Origin: Closterium sp. Naga37s-1
Lineage: Eukaryota; Streptophyta; Zygnematophyceae; Desmidiales; Closteriaceae
Direction of reading: 5' to 3'
Length of the DNA: 64,000 bases
NCBI GenBank assembly: GCA_947471745.1
Contig: CANJKZ010000423.1
Location: 806,001 to 870,000, forward strand
Shown here: piece after piece, positions 34,001 through 58,600 of the stretch
How the letters are laid out: each line of letters opens with the position of its first letter
How positions within the stretch are numbered: position 1 is the first letter of the stretch
The notes under the pieces: model-generated
What the model was told of the DNA's origin: nothing
What the model saw: only the letters and a program-made list of their open reading frames with translations
The model's database searches: none
Program-made: the position numbers and the translations under genes

Positions 34001-34464
34001 ACCCTAACCTTGGTGAGCTGGTATGCACACATGTGAGTTGATGAGTCTGCTGTGAATTACCACCTGGAGGAGTCGGTCACCTTCGACACGGTGCCAAATG
34101 TCAAGAAGGAGCATATAGTCCACGTTGGTACGTAACCGTGCTTGCATTGCGCATGCCTGACGCTGTAAAGATTGGTGAGTTTGATCCACCAGGTTGCATT
34201 GTCGGGACTCGGAACCTTGTTAACACTAGGTAAATACTGTTACGGGTAAGAATGACTCCAACCCTTAACCCCCAACTTCAACCCTGTCACCCTGTGTAAC
34301 TTCCCCCCTCCCCTTCCCCCAACCTCTCCACCTTTTCCTCTCCCCACTGTGTGCTGTCTCCCTCTCTGCCACCCTGCTAACGACTTGGGGTTTCAGGCAT
34401 CTCCAACTCATTCGGCTTTGGAGGTCACAACTCAGTGGTCGCTTTCGCCCCTTTTGAGGCGTAA
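28903..34464 (+). CDS. KAS1: 3-oxoacyl-[acyl-carrier-protein] synthase I (KAS I), plastid, 9 exons
   Basis: Exons: 28903-29044, 29328-29680, 30114-30367, 31090-31267, 31856-32029, 32883-32996, 33397-33498, 33787-33853, 34397-34464. All are GT-AG and phase-consistent, giving 483 residues. KAS I extends acyl-ACP by condensation with malonyl-ACP in plastid fatty acid synthesis. Exon 1 is a Ser/Leu-rich plastid transit peptide ([20 protein letters not shown]). The catalytic triad is visible: Cys near 234 (STACAT), His near 374 (NCHATST, usually NAHATST) and His near 410 ([11 protein letters not shown]), with family-like spacing of 140 and 36. The C-terminus [15 protein letters not shown] fits the family, and the length is close to plant KAS I (about 473). 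Introns contain partial copies of exons 3, 4, 5, 6 and 8. The choice among copies rests on complete splice sites and a full protein. Confidence 0.93.
29977..30515 (+). repeat. Partial copies of KAS1 exon 3
   Basis: A 5' piece at about 29977-30025 ([14 protein letters not shown]) precedes the complete exon 30114-30367. A 3' piece with the active-site Cys motif ([19 protein letters not shown]) follows at about 30434-30515 with a GTAGGT donor. Confidence 0.85.
30664..31531 (+). repeat. Partial copies of KAS1 exon 4
   Basis: Two acceptor-side copies (about 30664-30735 and 30893-30957; [10 protein letters not shown]) precede the complete exon 31090-31267. Two donor-side copies (31340-31402 and 31471-31531; [17 protein letters not shown]) follow it. 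The acceptor-side copies sit behind C-rich tracts, the longest a run of about 23 C at 31048-31070. Confidence 0.87.
31725..32540 (+). repeat. Partial copies of KAS1 exon 5
   Basis: One acceptor-side copy (31725-31790; [19 protein letters not shown]) precedes the complete exon 31856-32029. Three or four donor-side copies of [20 protein letters not shown] with GAG|GTA donors follow at about 32087, 32223, 32373 and 32484, increasingly decayed. Confidence 0.85.
32997..33210 (+). repeat. Two donor-side copies of KAS1 exon 6, 105-106 bp apart
   Basis: After exon 6 (32883-32996) the block [17 protein letters not shown] plus donor and start of intron repeats twice, with donors at 33103 and 33208. 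The last donor reads GTCAGT. The first copy is almost identical to the source, so this event is recent. Confidence 0.9.
34060..34130 (+). repeat. Partial copy of KAS1 exon 8
   Basis: Encodes [16 protein letters not shown] as in exon 8 (33787-33853), ending at a GTACGT donor. No acceptor in phase is obvious. Confidence 0.85.
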
Positions 34465-34898
34465 GGACGCCCTTTGCCTTGTTCAGTGGCATCATTGAAG
34501 GTTGCTGGTAGTTGTGTTATTTAGATGTATTTTGTTTTCCTTGTGCATTTTGAAAGGAGCACAAGGCACGTGTCCAATTCGAATCTGCTGCCGTGCACAT
34601 AGGGTAAAAGGTTTTGCTTACAGGCTTGTGATTCAACATTTACACAAATGGACAACTACATGCAACATACGTAGCTGAAGTGCTTCAATCGATTGTCAAC
34701 CCTGCACCCTGGTTGAATGTGAAGAAAATGCTGCTTTGCAATGGCAATCAACATGAACTATTTCACAAGGTGGTGAGGGCAAGAAGGGCTGATGGCAGTG
34801 GCGGGTGGTGGGGTGGCGGGCGGTAGCAGGCATAATGGGATAGACTGATTGCATGATCAGCATTGTGGAAATTACGGGTGATGGTGTTCTCTTGAGAG
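34465..34898. other. Convergent 3' flanks of KAS1 and NDUFB8
   Basis: Contains the 3' untranslated sequence of both convergent genes. No other coding signal was seen. Confidence 0.6.
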
Positions 34899-37109
34899 TC
34901 AAGCAGGCAGCTTGTCCTTGGTGCACTCGGGAAGACCATCATCGTATGGGAACTCACGGGGCGCCTGTAGGGTGGGTGGGTGGAGGTGGGTGGTTGGGGT
35001 TGGGGAGGTGTAAGAGGGGTAGAAATGCAAGGGACAGGGTGGGTGGCCAGGCTGGTAGGGACTAGGGAGAGAAGACCGTCGTCGTATGGGGAACTCACGG
35101 GGAGCCTGTAGGGCGAGCAGGTGGGTGGGTGGGTAAGTGGGAGAATTGCAAGGGAGGTGGACATGCATTGCAAGGGACACAGTGTGTGGTCAGGCAGGCT
35201 GGCAGCATCTCCATGTCTCATGTTTCCTTCAGGAAGGCCGTCGCTGGAAGGAAACATGAGGCGTGCCTGTAGAGTGGACAGGGGAATGGGAGGGAGAATT
35301 GCAAGCACGTGTTTTCCGTTGACTCGAAAATATCATCGTAAGGAAGCTTACAGGGAGCCAGGAGGGTGCATGGAGAGGGCAGGAGGGTGCATGGAGGGGG
35401 CAGGAGAGTAGTACAACACGAGAGGTGGAAAAGGCAACATTTTCTCTGAATATGTATTTGTTATATAACATACATATACTAGGGGGGGGGAGATCATGAG
35501 CACATACCCAGGGGATTCGAGAGGGCTTGTCGTTGACCACTGCAGCAAGACCCACCAGAGCGAACACTGACAGGCCTGCTGCTAGCCATTGCAGCGCCGT
35601 GGTCTGATGGGGATGGGGACGGAAGAGGAGAGATAGCGGGAAGGAGAGGGCACCGGGAGTGAGGAATTGGGCCAAAAGAGTCGTTGAGGGCAAAGATTGA
35701 CAGGCCTGCTGCTAGCTATTGTAGTGCCGTGGTCTGTGTCGGTTCGGGATGGAAAACTCAGCAGACCCACAGACTCACAGACGGCAGGGAAAACTCTCAG
35801 GCGGCAGGGGCGACTCACAGACGGCAGGGGAGACTCACAGACGGCAGGGGAGACTCACAGATGGAAGGTTTGGCAGGATGGTGTCTGTAGCCGTCTCGGG
35901 GTTGGGCGTGCCATCATACCATGTCAGCTCATCGCTCTCTGGTAGCTGCAAGGACGGTGGGGGGGGGAGGAGGGCGGGGGAAAAAGACAGGGAGAAGGCG
36001 GGGAACCGTGAGGGCTCGGGGTTGGGCGTGCCGTCATACCACGTCAGCTCGTCGCTCTCTGGTAGCTGCAATGAAGGCAGAGAGGCAGCAAGAGACGAGA
36101 GGCAAGGAGGGGGGTGGGCACGAAAAAGGCTGGTTGAATTTGCTGTAGCACCATGTCAACTCGTCGCTCTCTGGTAGCTGCAAGGAGCGAGGGGGGAGAG
36201 GCAGAGGAGGGGCCGAGGCAGAAAGGAGAGAGGCAGGGCAGGCGGGACGACGACGGGAAAGAGGCGGACGGAATGAATCTGGAAATGAGGCCGAATAAGG
36301 TTTTGGGAAAAGAAATATGAAGACGAGGGGAATGCGAGACCAGGGGGATAACTTCGCTTCGCACAGGATGATCACGACGGCCTGCGAAGGGGACTTTTGA
36401 GTCGACTAGTCACTTCATAAGTTTTGTTTCGACTCAAAAGAAACTTCGCACAGGATGATCGCGACGGCCTGCGAAGGAAAGATGCCCTTGCGGAACCAGG
36501 AAAGAGATGCATTTTGCACGCGCGCGAGGTTAAAAAAACCACTACAAGTGTCAAGGAACGTGAGTACACGATCCCGGGAAGAAGAGCGATCCAGGCGGCA
36601 ATGAAGGTCATAGTCACACGGAGACGAGTGATCGGCCATCTTAGCGGGTCATCTGTCATCCGACATCGGCCAAAGGCCATCGGCCATCGGCCATCGGCCA
36701 TCGGCCATCGGCCATCGGCCATCGGCCATCGGCCATCGGCCATCAGCTGGGCTTAGGTCTGCCAGAGCGACAGTCGCTGGACTTGAGTCCAGCTGGCCTG
36801 AACAACTCTTCATGCCTCTATCCCCCTGAGCGACAGTCGTGGAAAGTCGACAAAATTGTCGGCGCGCCAGAGGTGACTATACAGTCGACTGGAAAGTCGC
36901 GTCGGGAACAATGATTCAGGCGGACGGAGATTACAGACGCGCGAGATTATCGAGTTTGGGAAATAAACAGAGGAACGTGCCTCGGAAGCTGGTGGACGTC
37001 CGAAACCGAGTCGCGCTCCCGCGCCTCCTCGAAGCGAAAGAGCCGATGATTGCGGGCCGACGAGGCGGCGACTGAAGGCTGACGCGAGAGATCGCATGGG
37101 GGACGCCAT
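34899..37109 (-). CDS. NDUFB8: Mitochondrial complex I subunit NDUFB8 (plant ASHI-type)
   Basis: Three C-terminal exons are clear: 35945-35859 (LPESDELTWYDGTPNPETAT), 35603-35508 (TTALQWLAAGLSVFALVG then LAAVVNDKPSRIPW) and 34964-34899 (APREFPYDDGLPECTKDKLPA, stop). All are phase 0. They match the order of plant NDUFB8/ASHI as remembered: DELxWDNGT, one membrane helix, VVNDKxS, then a PYD motif. The likely first exon starts with ATG at 37109 and encodes an Arg/Ser-rich mitochondrial presequence (MASPMRSLASAFSRRLVGPQ), but I could not fix its donor or any exon between it and 35945. Partial copies of the last three exons lie in the introns. The subunit belongs to the membrane arm of NADH:ubiquinone oxidoreductase. 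Confidence 0.75.
35067..36182 (-). repeat. Partial copies of NDUFB8 exons
   Basis: Acceptor-side copies of the last exon (APREFP-type) lie at about 35110-35067, 35272-35225 and 35362-35335. A copy of the start of the helix exon is at about 35735-35692. Copies of the LPESDELTWYDGT exon are at about 36066-36016 and 36182-36145, the last with altered codons. Confidence 0.8.
35771..35860 (-). repeat. 20-bp array repeating the NDUFB8 splice donor
   Basis: Five copies about 20 bp apart (starting at 35771, 35791, 35811, 35831 and 35851) of AGACTCACAGACGGCAGGGG or close variants. On the minus strand most units read CTGTGAGTC, the same junction as the exon donor at 35858 (TCT|GTGAGT), so the array begins at the real donor. 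Confidence 0.9.
36674..36744 (+). repeat. 7-bp tandem repeat
   Basis: About ten copies of CGGCCAT in a row, located in the presumed 5' intron of NDUFB8. Confidence 0.9.
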
Positions 37110-37226
37110 GGCTGCTGCGACGGACTGGCGAGGCGACAGGATGTACTGAAAGGCTGTTACGACAGGATGCTGTTACGAGTGGTCAGTGTTTTATGAGTGA
37201 ATGTATAACGATTTGCTCCCAAACAT

Positions 37227-37300
37227 GTCTGGATGGTGTAGTCGGTTATCACGCCAGTCTCACACACTGGAGGTCTCCGGTTCGATTCCGGGTTCAGACA
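37227..37300 (+). tRNA. tRNA-Val (anticodon CAC)
   Basis: A 74-base cloverleaf without intron. The acceptor stem is GTCTGGA against TTCAGAC with discriminator A. The anticodon stem CCAGT/ACTGG encloses loop CTCACAC (anticodon CAC), and the T-arm is CCGGTTCGATTCCGG. It sits in the roughly 0.8-kb gap between the divergent NDUFB8 and HRD3 genes. Confidence 0.94.
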
Positions 37301-37924
37301 AACGCTTTTGTTTTCTGGGCAATTGAACAAGGAACTCACTCCTGCAGCCATCTTTCCACCTTTCCAGCAATCTGCGCGGCCTTGCAAACGTCAACGAGCC
37401 AATCGGAAGCAGAACCTCGAGGTCATCGTCAACTCCGGACCAATCATTCTATTTCTTCCACATCCTTCCTCCAACCGCTGACCGCCTGAAGCCGTCTGCT
37501 TGCCGGCAACTGGCTCTTCGTCTTCCCCTTTCAGCTCTCTCTGCCGGTCAGTGCAGCAGATTTCAGTGGCTTGGGATTTGCAGCAGAAATTGCTGATTGT
37601 TCAATGCTGAGAGTACCGTGTAAAACCTTTCTGAAGTTCGGACTTGGGCACCTGTCCACCAATGCCGTCACTCCGCCACGCGCCATGGCTTCCAAGCGTC
37701 GTGCCTTCGCCTTTTAGAAGCCCATGAGGATGTTTTTGTGCTCTTGTTTTCCGAGATTCGGGATTGCTCTGAAAAGAAGCGCCGGCGGGTGCGCTTCTAG
37801 TCGTTCCTAGAGTGAGAGCGTTTTGAGGCGTGTACCTTAGTGAAATCTGTTGTACTCGATCTGAGGGCGTGTCTCTCCATATAGATACGCGGTTCGCCGC
37901 TGGTTCCGGGAAAAGGAAGTCGTG

Positions 37925-52798
<14,874 letters not shown>

Positions 52799-53664
52799 TT
52801 GAAAAGGGGGTTGGAGTGTGATAACGGTGTACGCAGCTTTGTTGAATGATGACAAAATGACGAATGTGAACGGGCACGTGTATTGCAAGTCTTTGAGCTT
52901 TCTTGCTTGGCATTCAATTCCATCACATGGGTGTGATGGTGGTACTAAGGGAATCGGATTTGTATGAAAGGAAATGGAGCTATGATGTTACAGCAAAGTT
53001 TCCCTGGAATATATGGATGTGGACAGAATGTTTCAATCGTGTATGTCAACATGACGCTTCTACCTTTTATAATACGGAGCTCCCTTTCTAGTGCGGACAA
53101 CAAGTATGGCGAGCAGGTTGAGTGGAACATGTGCGTGGTGACCTGGACAGTGTAGCAGCAATGCCAAGCAGGTGTGTCAGCAACATACCGGGCAGATTCA
53201 ATAAGGGAGTTTTGACATTATTGAGATACACTCAGCACGCGAGCCTTCAAATGATTTATGTCACTGTAGTAAAACATCTTCAGGGCAGTTGAATATGCTC
53301 CATCAAAAGCTGACCGGAGGTTTACCTGACACAGTGTGCATTCCACGTGCTATTGGACCCTGCGCCTCCGAGAAATCGCAGGTGATAAAGATCTCATGTC
53401 GCTTTTTTACCCTGCGACTCGAAATCTCTGTCCTGTCGAACAAATGCCACCAGACATGGGAGGAAGGCAACAGCCCCACCAGACACGACACGACACGACA
53501 CGCGGGTTGCAAGCAAGTCAACTGCATATAACCTCCCCACTTTGCCATCGACTGACATCAGAAACAGAGGCGCAGTTCCTTTGTTTTTACACTACCTTCA
53601 CCCATTCCGCATATTCTGGTTAAGTTTAGTCCCTAATCTCGCTTCAACCTCACAGGACGTTTAA
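52799..53664. other. HRD3 3' flank and promoter side of the root-cap-domain gene
   Basis: The first 120 bases align with the 3' flank of the HRD3 relic (20943 downwards). No exon was recognised. A short ACACG repeat lies at about 53484-53502. Confidence 0.6.
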
Positions 53665-55089
53665 ATGGCTCGAGCTGCGTTTTTCGCGCTCTCCCTCGCG
53701 CTGCTGCTCGTGGCGGCGCGCGCCGGCAGCCCCATCACAAGCTCGTCGGCGAACGAGAAGCCCGACCAGAGCAGCAAGAAGGACGACGGGCTCATGACGG
53801 AACTCCCCGCAGACATTGCGAAGCAGGCGGCGTCGGGCAACGCGGCGGGACTGACCTACGTGGACACGGCGCAGGACTCTTTTTTCATGGCTGATGTGAA
53901 GAAGGCCGGGTGGAACGCGCAGAAATGCCCGCCGGGTTTGAACAAGGAGCTGGCGGGCGCGTGCACGCCCAAGAATTGCTCCAAGGGCGGCATTGCCGCC
54001 AAGTGGAAGACGGCGTACCTGCAGAAGAACAAGCTCGGGTACGAGCTGTACGTGCCGGGTAACCCGCTCACGCTGCTCAAGGCGAACCCCGCGTCGTGCT
54101 GCAACACGTGCGCCGCGACGCCGCTGTGCACGTACTGGCAGTACATTCCCGATATTACCATCGACGGGAAGAAGGGCAAGGGCGCGTGCTACCTGATCCA
54201 CGATCAGATCGACTTCACGTGCGGAGAGATGACCGCGCAGTACAGCACGGAGACGAAGCCCGTGCCGCTTCAGGTGCGCATCGGCGGCGAGTGCAACCCG
54301 AGCGCCAAGATTCTCAACGACCCGCATCTGGTGGGCGCGCACGGCACGCACTTCGACTTCAACGGCCGCCCCGACAAGGCCTTCTGCCTGCTCACGGACC
54401 GCGACCTGCACGTGAACATGCTGCTGCGCGGGTACTACGACGAGCGCACCGACAACGCGGCGCTCGTCGTCGACGGCAAGGCCGTGCACACGTGGATTAA
54501 GGAGCTCGGTATGATCTGGACCGCTAAGGGCGTCGACCACAAGGTTCGCATCGCGGCGCGCGGCGGGAAGCAGCAGGAGCGCGGCGACGGGTTCGTGAAG
54601 AGCATCGAGATTGACGGCGAGGCGATCCCGCGCATGCAGGTGGGCGACAGCGTGACGAGCGACGGCGGGCTGACGATCCAGTTCCGCGGGCTGGAGAAGG
54701 AGGGACCGTTCGATGTGGATTACTACCTGCTGACGATCGACGGCCTGATTTCGCTCGACCTCCGCCTGCGCGTTGCGCACCCGAAGCTGCAGACGCCGAG
54801 CGACGCCGAGGCGCACATCAACGTCGGGATTGCCGAGCTCGAGCACACAGACGCGATCCGCGGCGTGCTCGGACAGACGTACCGCGACGACCACTCGCAG
54901 CGCGCCGCGGACTTCCAGAAGCTGATCGCGAGCCTGCACCGTCCGATCTCCGCCGATGGCGCGGAGGGACAAGGATTCCTGGATGGCACGCCGCGGTCGT
55001 ACGAGGCGAGCGACGTGCTTGCTGTGGACTGCGCTTATACCGCATATGGGCGCGCCAGGCAGGTGATGCCCGTGCAGGAGTTCCCGTAA
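53665..55089 (+). CDS. Secreted protein with root-cap (LEA-like) domain, single exon
   Basis: An uninterrupted 474-residue frame, GC-rich, from ATG 53665 (after TTTAA) to TAA 55089. The signal peptide is MARAAFFALSLALLLVAARA. A Cys-rich part about residues 90-200 contains PASCCNTCAATPLCTYWQYI and CYLIHDQIDFTCG and looks like a small disulfide module, possibly PAN-like. From about 218 the sequence matches the plant root-cap domain pattern: DPHLVGAHGTHFDFNGRPDK, FCLLTDRDLHVN, TWIKELGMIW, IEIDGE and finally GVLGQTYRDD near 400. In land plants such proteins are extracellular and linked to root cap or stress, but their biochemical role is not established. It is the only intronless gene here and the only one without partial exon copies around it. 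Confidence 0.85.
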   Translation: MARAAFFALSLALLLVAARAGSPITSSSANEKPDQSSKKDDGLMTELPADIAKQAASGNAAGLTYVDTAQDSFFMADVKKAGWNAQKCPPGLNKELAGACTPKNCSKGGIAAKWKTAYLQKNKLGYELYVPGNPLTLLKANPASCCNTCAATPLCTYWQYIPDITIDGKKGKGACYLIHDQIDFTCGEMTAQYSTETKPVPLQVRIGGECNPSAKILNDPHLVGAHGTHFDFNGRPDKAFCLLTDRDLHVNMLLRGYYDERTDNAALVVDGKAVHTWIKELGMIWTAKGVDHKVRIAARGGKQQERGDGFVKSIEIDGEAIPRMQVGDSVTSDGGLTIQFRGLEKEGPFDVDYYLLTIDGLISLDLRLRVAHPKLQTPSDAEAHINVGIAELEHTDAIRGVLGQTYRDDHSQRAADFQKLIASLHRPISADGAEGQGFLDGTPRSYEASDVLAVDCAYTAYGRARQVMPVQEFP

Positions 55090-55670
55090 AGCGCTAATTG
55101 CAGGTGTATTCTACGGTGGGCTGGATTGCATTCAATTCCATCTTAGGAGCAACCACTAGACTTCCATCTGTAAAGATAATTGTTTTGATTGATTTTGTGA
55201 AACAATATATTTTCTGTCAGCCTTGCTTTGAAAGATTGAAAACCATTTAACATTCGTTCCAATTCTCTCCGAAGAAAAAAACGAATAACCTCATGCTTTG
55301 GGACCCTAGACGTAAAACTGTTTTTCCCATTGGATACGTCATCATGAAGTATCCAAGCTTTTGCTGTGCATCCCCATGATCATGTTTCCAGATCTGTACT
55401 CTTATCGCTTACACTTACATTCTGACACCTCCAGCTTCGGTACCTCTTTCTGTACTACTTTCTGACCCACCATTTCGCGCTGCGGCTAAGTAGATCCCAT
55501 TGGGTTCCGTCTCTCCTGCTAACACTACAGTATAAAAAAAAATTCAGCCCGCGTCACAACTTTCCGTACTTATTGTAGGTAATGTATGATTTCAGTCTCA
55601 AGATAACGCTGGTGTTACCACAAATTAACATCCCTGCGGCCTGATTGACACGAGGAATGAGAGAAACCGA
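55090..55670. other. Gap between the root-cap-domain gene and the first propeller gene
   Basis: AT-richer sequence with 3' untranslated sequence of the upstream gene and a short A-run near 55536. No coding or RNA signal was seen. Confidence 0.55.
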
Positions 55671-58600
55671 ATGTACAGCCTGACCCGTAACCCGTCCGAA
55701 GGACTGTTCGACTTCGCCATGCCATCTTGTTGCTCTCTTCCAGCCATGCGACAGCGTCCCGGATGGCCGCGACAGCAACAATTGGCGAAGCGACAGCTAC
55801 GTTCAGAGATGCCACGACGACATTCAGCGAAGCCGCTAAGACAGTCAGCGAAACGGCACCTTCAGCATCAGAGGCCCTCGGGTGTCTTCCTTCACGTTTC
55901 CCCGCTCTTTCTCGTCCTCGCTATGGTATTCCTCGCGTCGCCCTTTCCCGACGGTCCTGTACGCGCCGCTGTAGCGCGTAGGACCTCGTGGGCGAACAAA
56001 TTCCGGCCAGTTCGCGTGCGCGTGCCGCTGCCGAAGCTGATTGGCAGGATGGGAGACAAGAAGAATCGACTCGCCAAGACCACCCGTCGGTAAATGTTCT
56101 TAGAAGGCCTCAGCTGAACTTGGTTGGCCTTAGTTTGTCGGATCCAGTATCTTAGTTTGTCCCAGGTTAGTCGAATTATCTTGTTGATCCAAGCCGCGTA
56201 CTCTCCGTCCCCCTCCGCCTCCCTTCCCCCGTTTCCCGTAACCTAATTCTCCTGTTTTATATGACCAGATGCGTGGGTGAAGCCACTAGGCGAGGGCCGT
56301 ACGTGAGTGATGGGCGGATAAAAACGCCTACCACCCTGCTTACCGCAACCACCTCCCCTTTCTCCCCTGCCTGCCCCCGTCCCGAATTCCCAGGTGCGTG
56401 GGTGAAGCCACTAGGCCTGAGAGCATTGCATGGGACCCCAGTGGGCGAGGGCCGTACGTGAGTGTGAGTGACGGGCAGGTTATAACACGTACCAACCACT
56501 CTATACCCCTCTCACCGTCATAACCCCCCCCTTTCCTTTCCCCTTCTCCCACTTTCCGCCTTTCCCCATTTCCCCGTTTCTCCTCCCCTTTCGAGGCACC
56601 AGGTACGTGGGTCAGGCCACAGGGCCTGAGAGCATTGCATGGGACCCGAGTGGGCGAGGGCCGTACGTGAGTGTGAGCGATGGGCGCATTCTCAGGAGGA
56701 AGGCGGACGACAGCGACTGGGAGGAGTTCACCTATGCCTCGCCGCACAGGTACTGGGCCCTTGCTGCCTCACAGGTACTGGGAAGGTTTCTCCTTGGCTT
56801 GGCATGTTGTGAGCTTTGCAGGGCCTTGGGACCCGAGTGGGCGAGGGCCGTACGTGAGTGTGAGAGACGGGCGCATTCTCAGAAGGAAGGCGGACGACAG
56901 CGACTGGGCGGAGTTCACCTATGCCTCGCCGCACAGGTACTGGGACGGTTGCTTGGTTCAATCTGTTATGAGTTTTTTCAGGAGTCTCCAGCAGTGAGCA
57001 AGGTTAGCAGGAGGGCCGTACGTGACCGTGAGTGACTTCTCGAAGCTCGGTTCACTGCAGGAAGGCCGCATTTCTTTCGGGCTCCCAGTTGAGACGTCTA
57101 GAAGCTCAATTCATGCCTCACAGGAGTTGTGAGTGCGAGTGCCAGGGAAGCAGCTGTGAGCATGAATCAAGCGCTTTACCCCGGCCGTGAGTGCGAGGAG
57201 TTGTGGCTATTTTCCCCTGCCTGTCCTTTTTTCACTCTCGTTACTGCCACGTTTTTTTGCAAGAACCTCGACGTTGTGCGATTCGCGCACCGCGAAGCTC
57301 GCACTAGAGGACAAATGCGGCCGGCCGGTGGGAATAGCTTTCCACCCCATCACCGGGGACCTGTACTTTGCTGACGCTTACTACGGGCTCTTCAAGGTGA
57401 GAAACACTCTGTCCTCGATATAAGAAGTCTCATGAGCCTCAGTGAATCTGCACGTGTCGATTGGGGATGGTAAACTGGTGTATGAGTAGAGTAGGAGGGT
57501 GATATGGATGAAGGGCATGGATGGCATGGATGGTACAGATCGCATGGATGGTATGGATGGCATGGATGGTGCATGATCATGTGCATGTATCCATAACCCA
57601 TTTGCCTAGGAGATCGGCATCACTCTGTTTGTGCATGCCCTTTTATTCTCGGTCTCATTTATCCTATTTGCCTGCTGTTCTATTCCTCTCCTGGAACCGC
57701 AGTCTTACCAGGGATCGTAAGTCGTGTTTTGAGTCGACTCAAAACGCTTTTTGGTCTCATTTCTCCTATTTGCCTGCTGTTCTGTTCCTCTCCTGGAACC
57801 GCAGTCTTACCAGGGATCATGGTCGTGTGATCATTATCATTCTTGCCAGGTGAGCAGCAGTGGCGGGCAGGCGACGAAGCTGGTAGATGTTGTGGATGGG
57901 ACGCGCATGATGATGTGCAACGACCTTGATATTGACGCCGATGCAAATGTGGTCTATTTCACTGACTCCAGCTCAAGATGGGCTCGCAGGTGGGGAGAGT
58001 AACAGGTGGGCTTGTGGGTGGGGGGTTTGCAGGCAGATAAGGGACTGACAGGTTACGGAAATGAAAGACGCGCATGATGATGTGCAACGACCTTGACATT
58101 GATGCCGATGCTAATGTCGTCTATTTCACCGACTCCAGCTCAAGATGGGCGCGCAGGTGGGGAGAGCATGGCATGCGGAGGGTAACAGGTGGGCTTGCAG
58201 GTGGGGCGGGTACAGAAGGGCTCACAGGTCACACAGGTGGATGGGATGGGACCCGCATGATGATGTGCAATGACCTTCACATCGATGCCGATCCTAATGA
58301 GGTCTACTTTACCGACTCCAGCTCAAGATGGGCGCGCAGGTGGGGATGGGAACAATGTGGCCTTGCATGTGGAGCACATGTGGAGCACAGGTGGGGGGCT
58401 CCTCCCCACCTACAATGCTCATACATTGTGCGTGGGTGGGGGGCTCAGTGGTGGATGGGACGCGCATGATGATGTGCAACGACCTTCACATTGATGCCGT
58501 TGCCGATGCCAATGCCGGCTATGCCATTGCCACTGAAGACCATGACAACGTGACTTTTGAGTCGACTCAAAAGTCACCTCCAATGCTGGCTATGTCATTG

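Noticed and set aside
55727..55981. Alternative frame with Ala/Thr-rich 11-residue-like periodicity upstream of propeller copy 1
   Set aside because: Overlaps exon 1 in another frame. Only the frame ending at 56089 continues with the conserved KKNRLAKTTRR and a donor.
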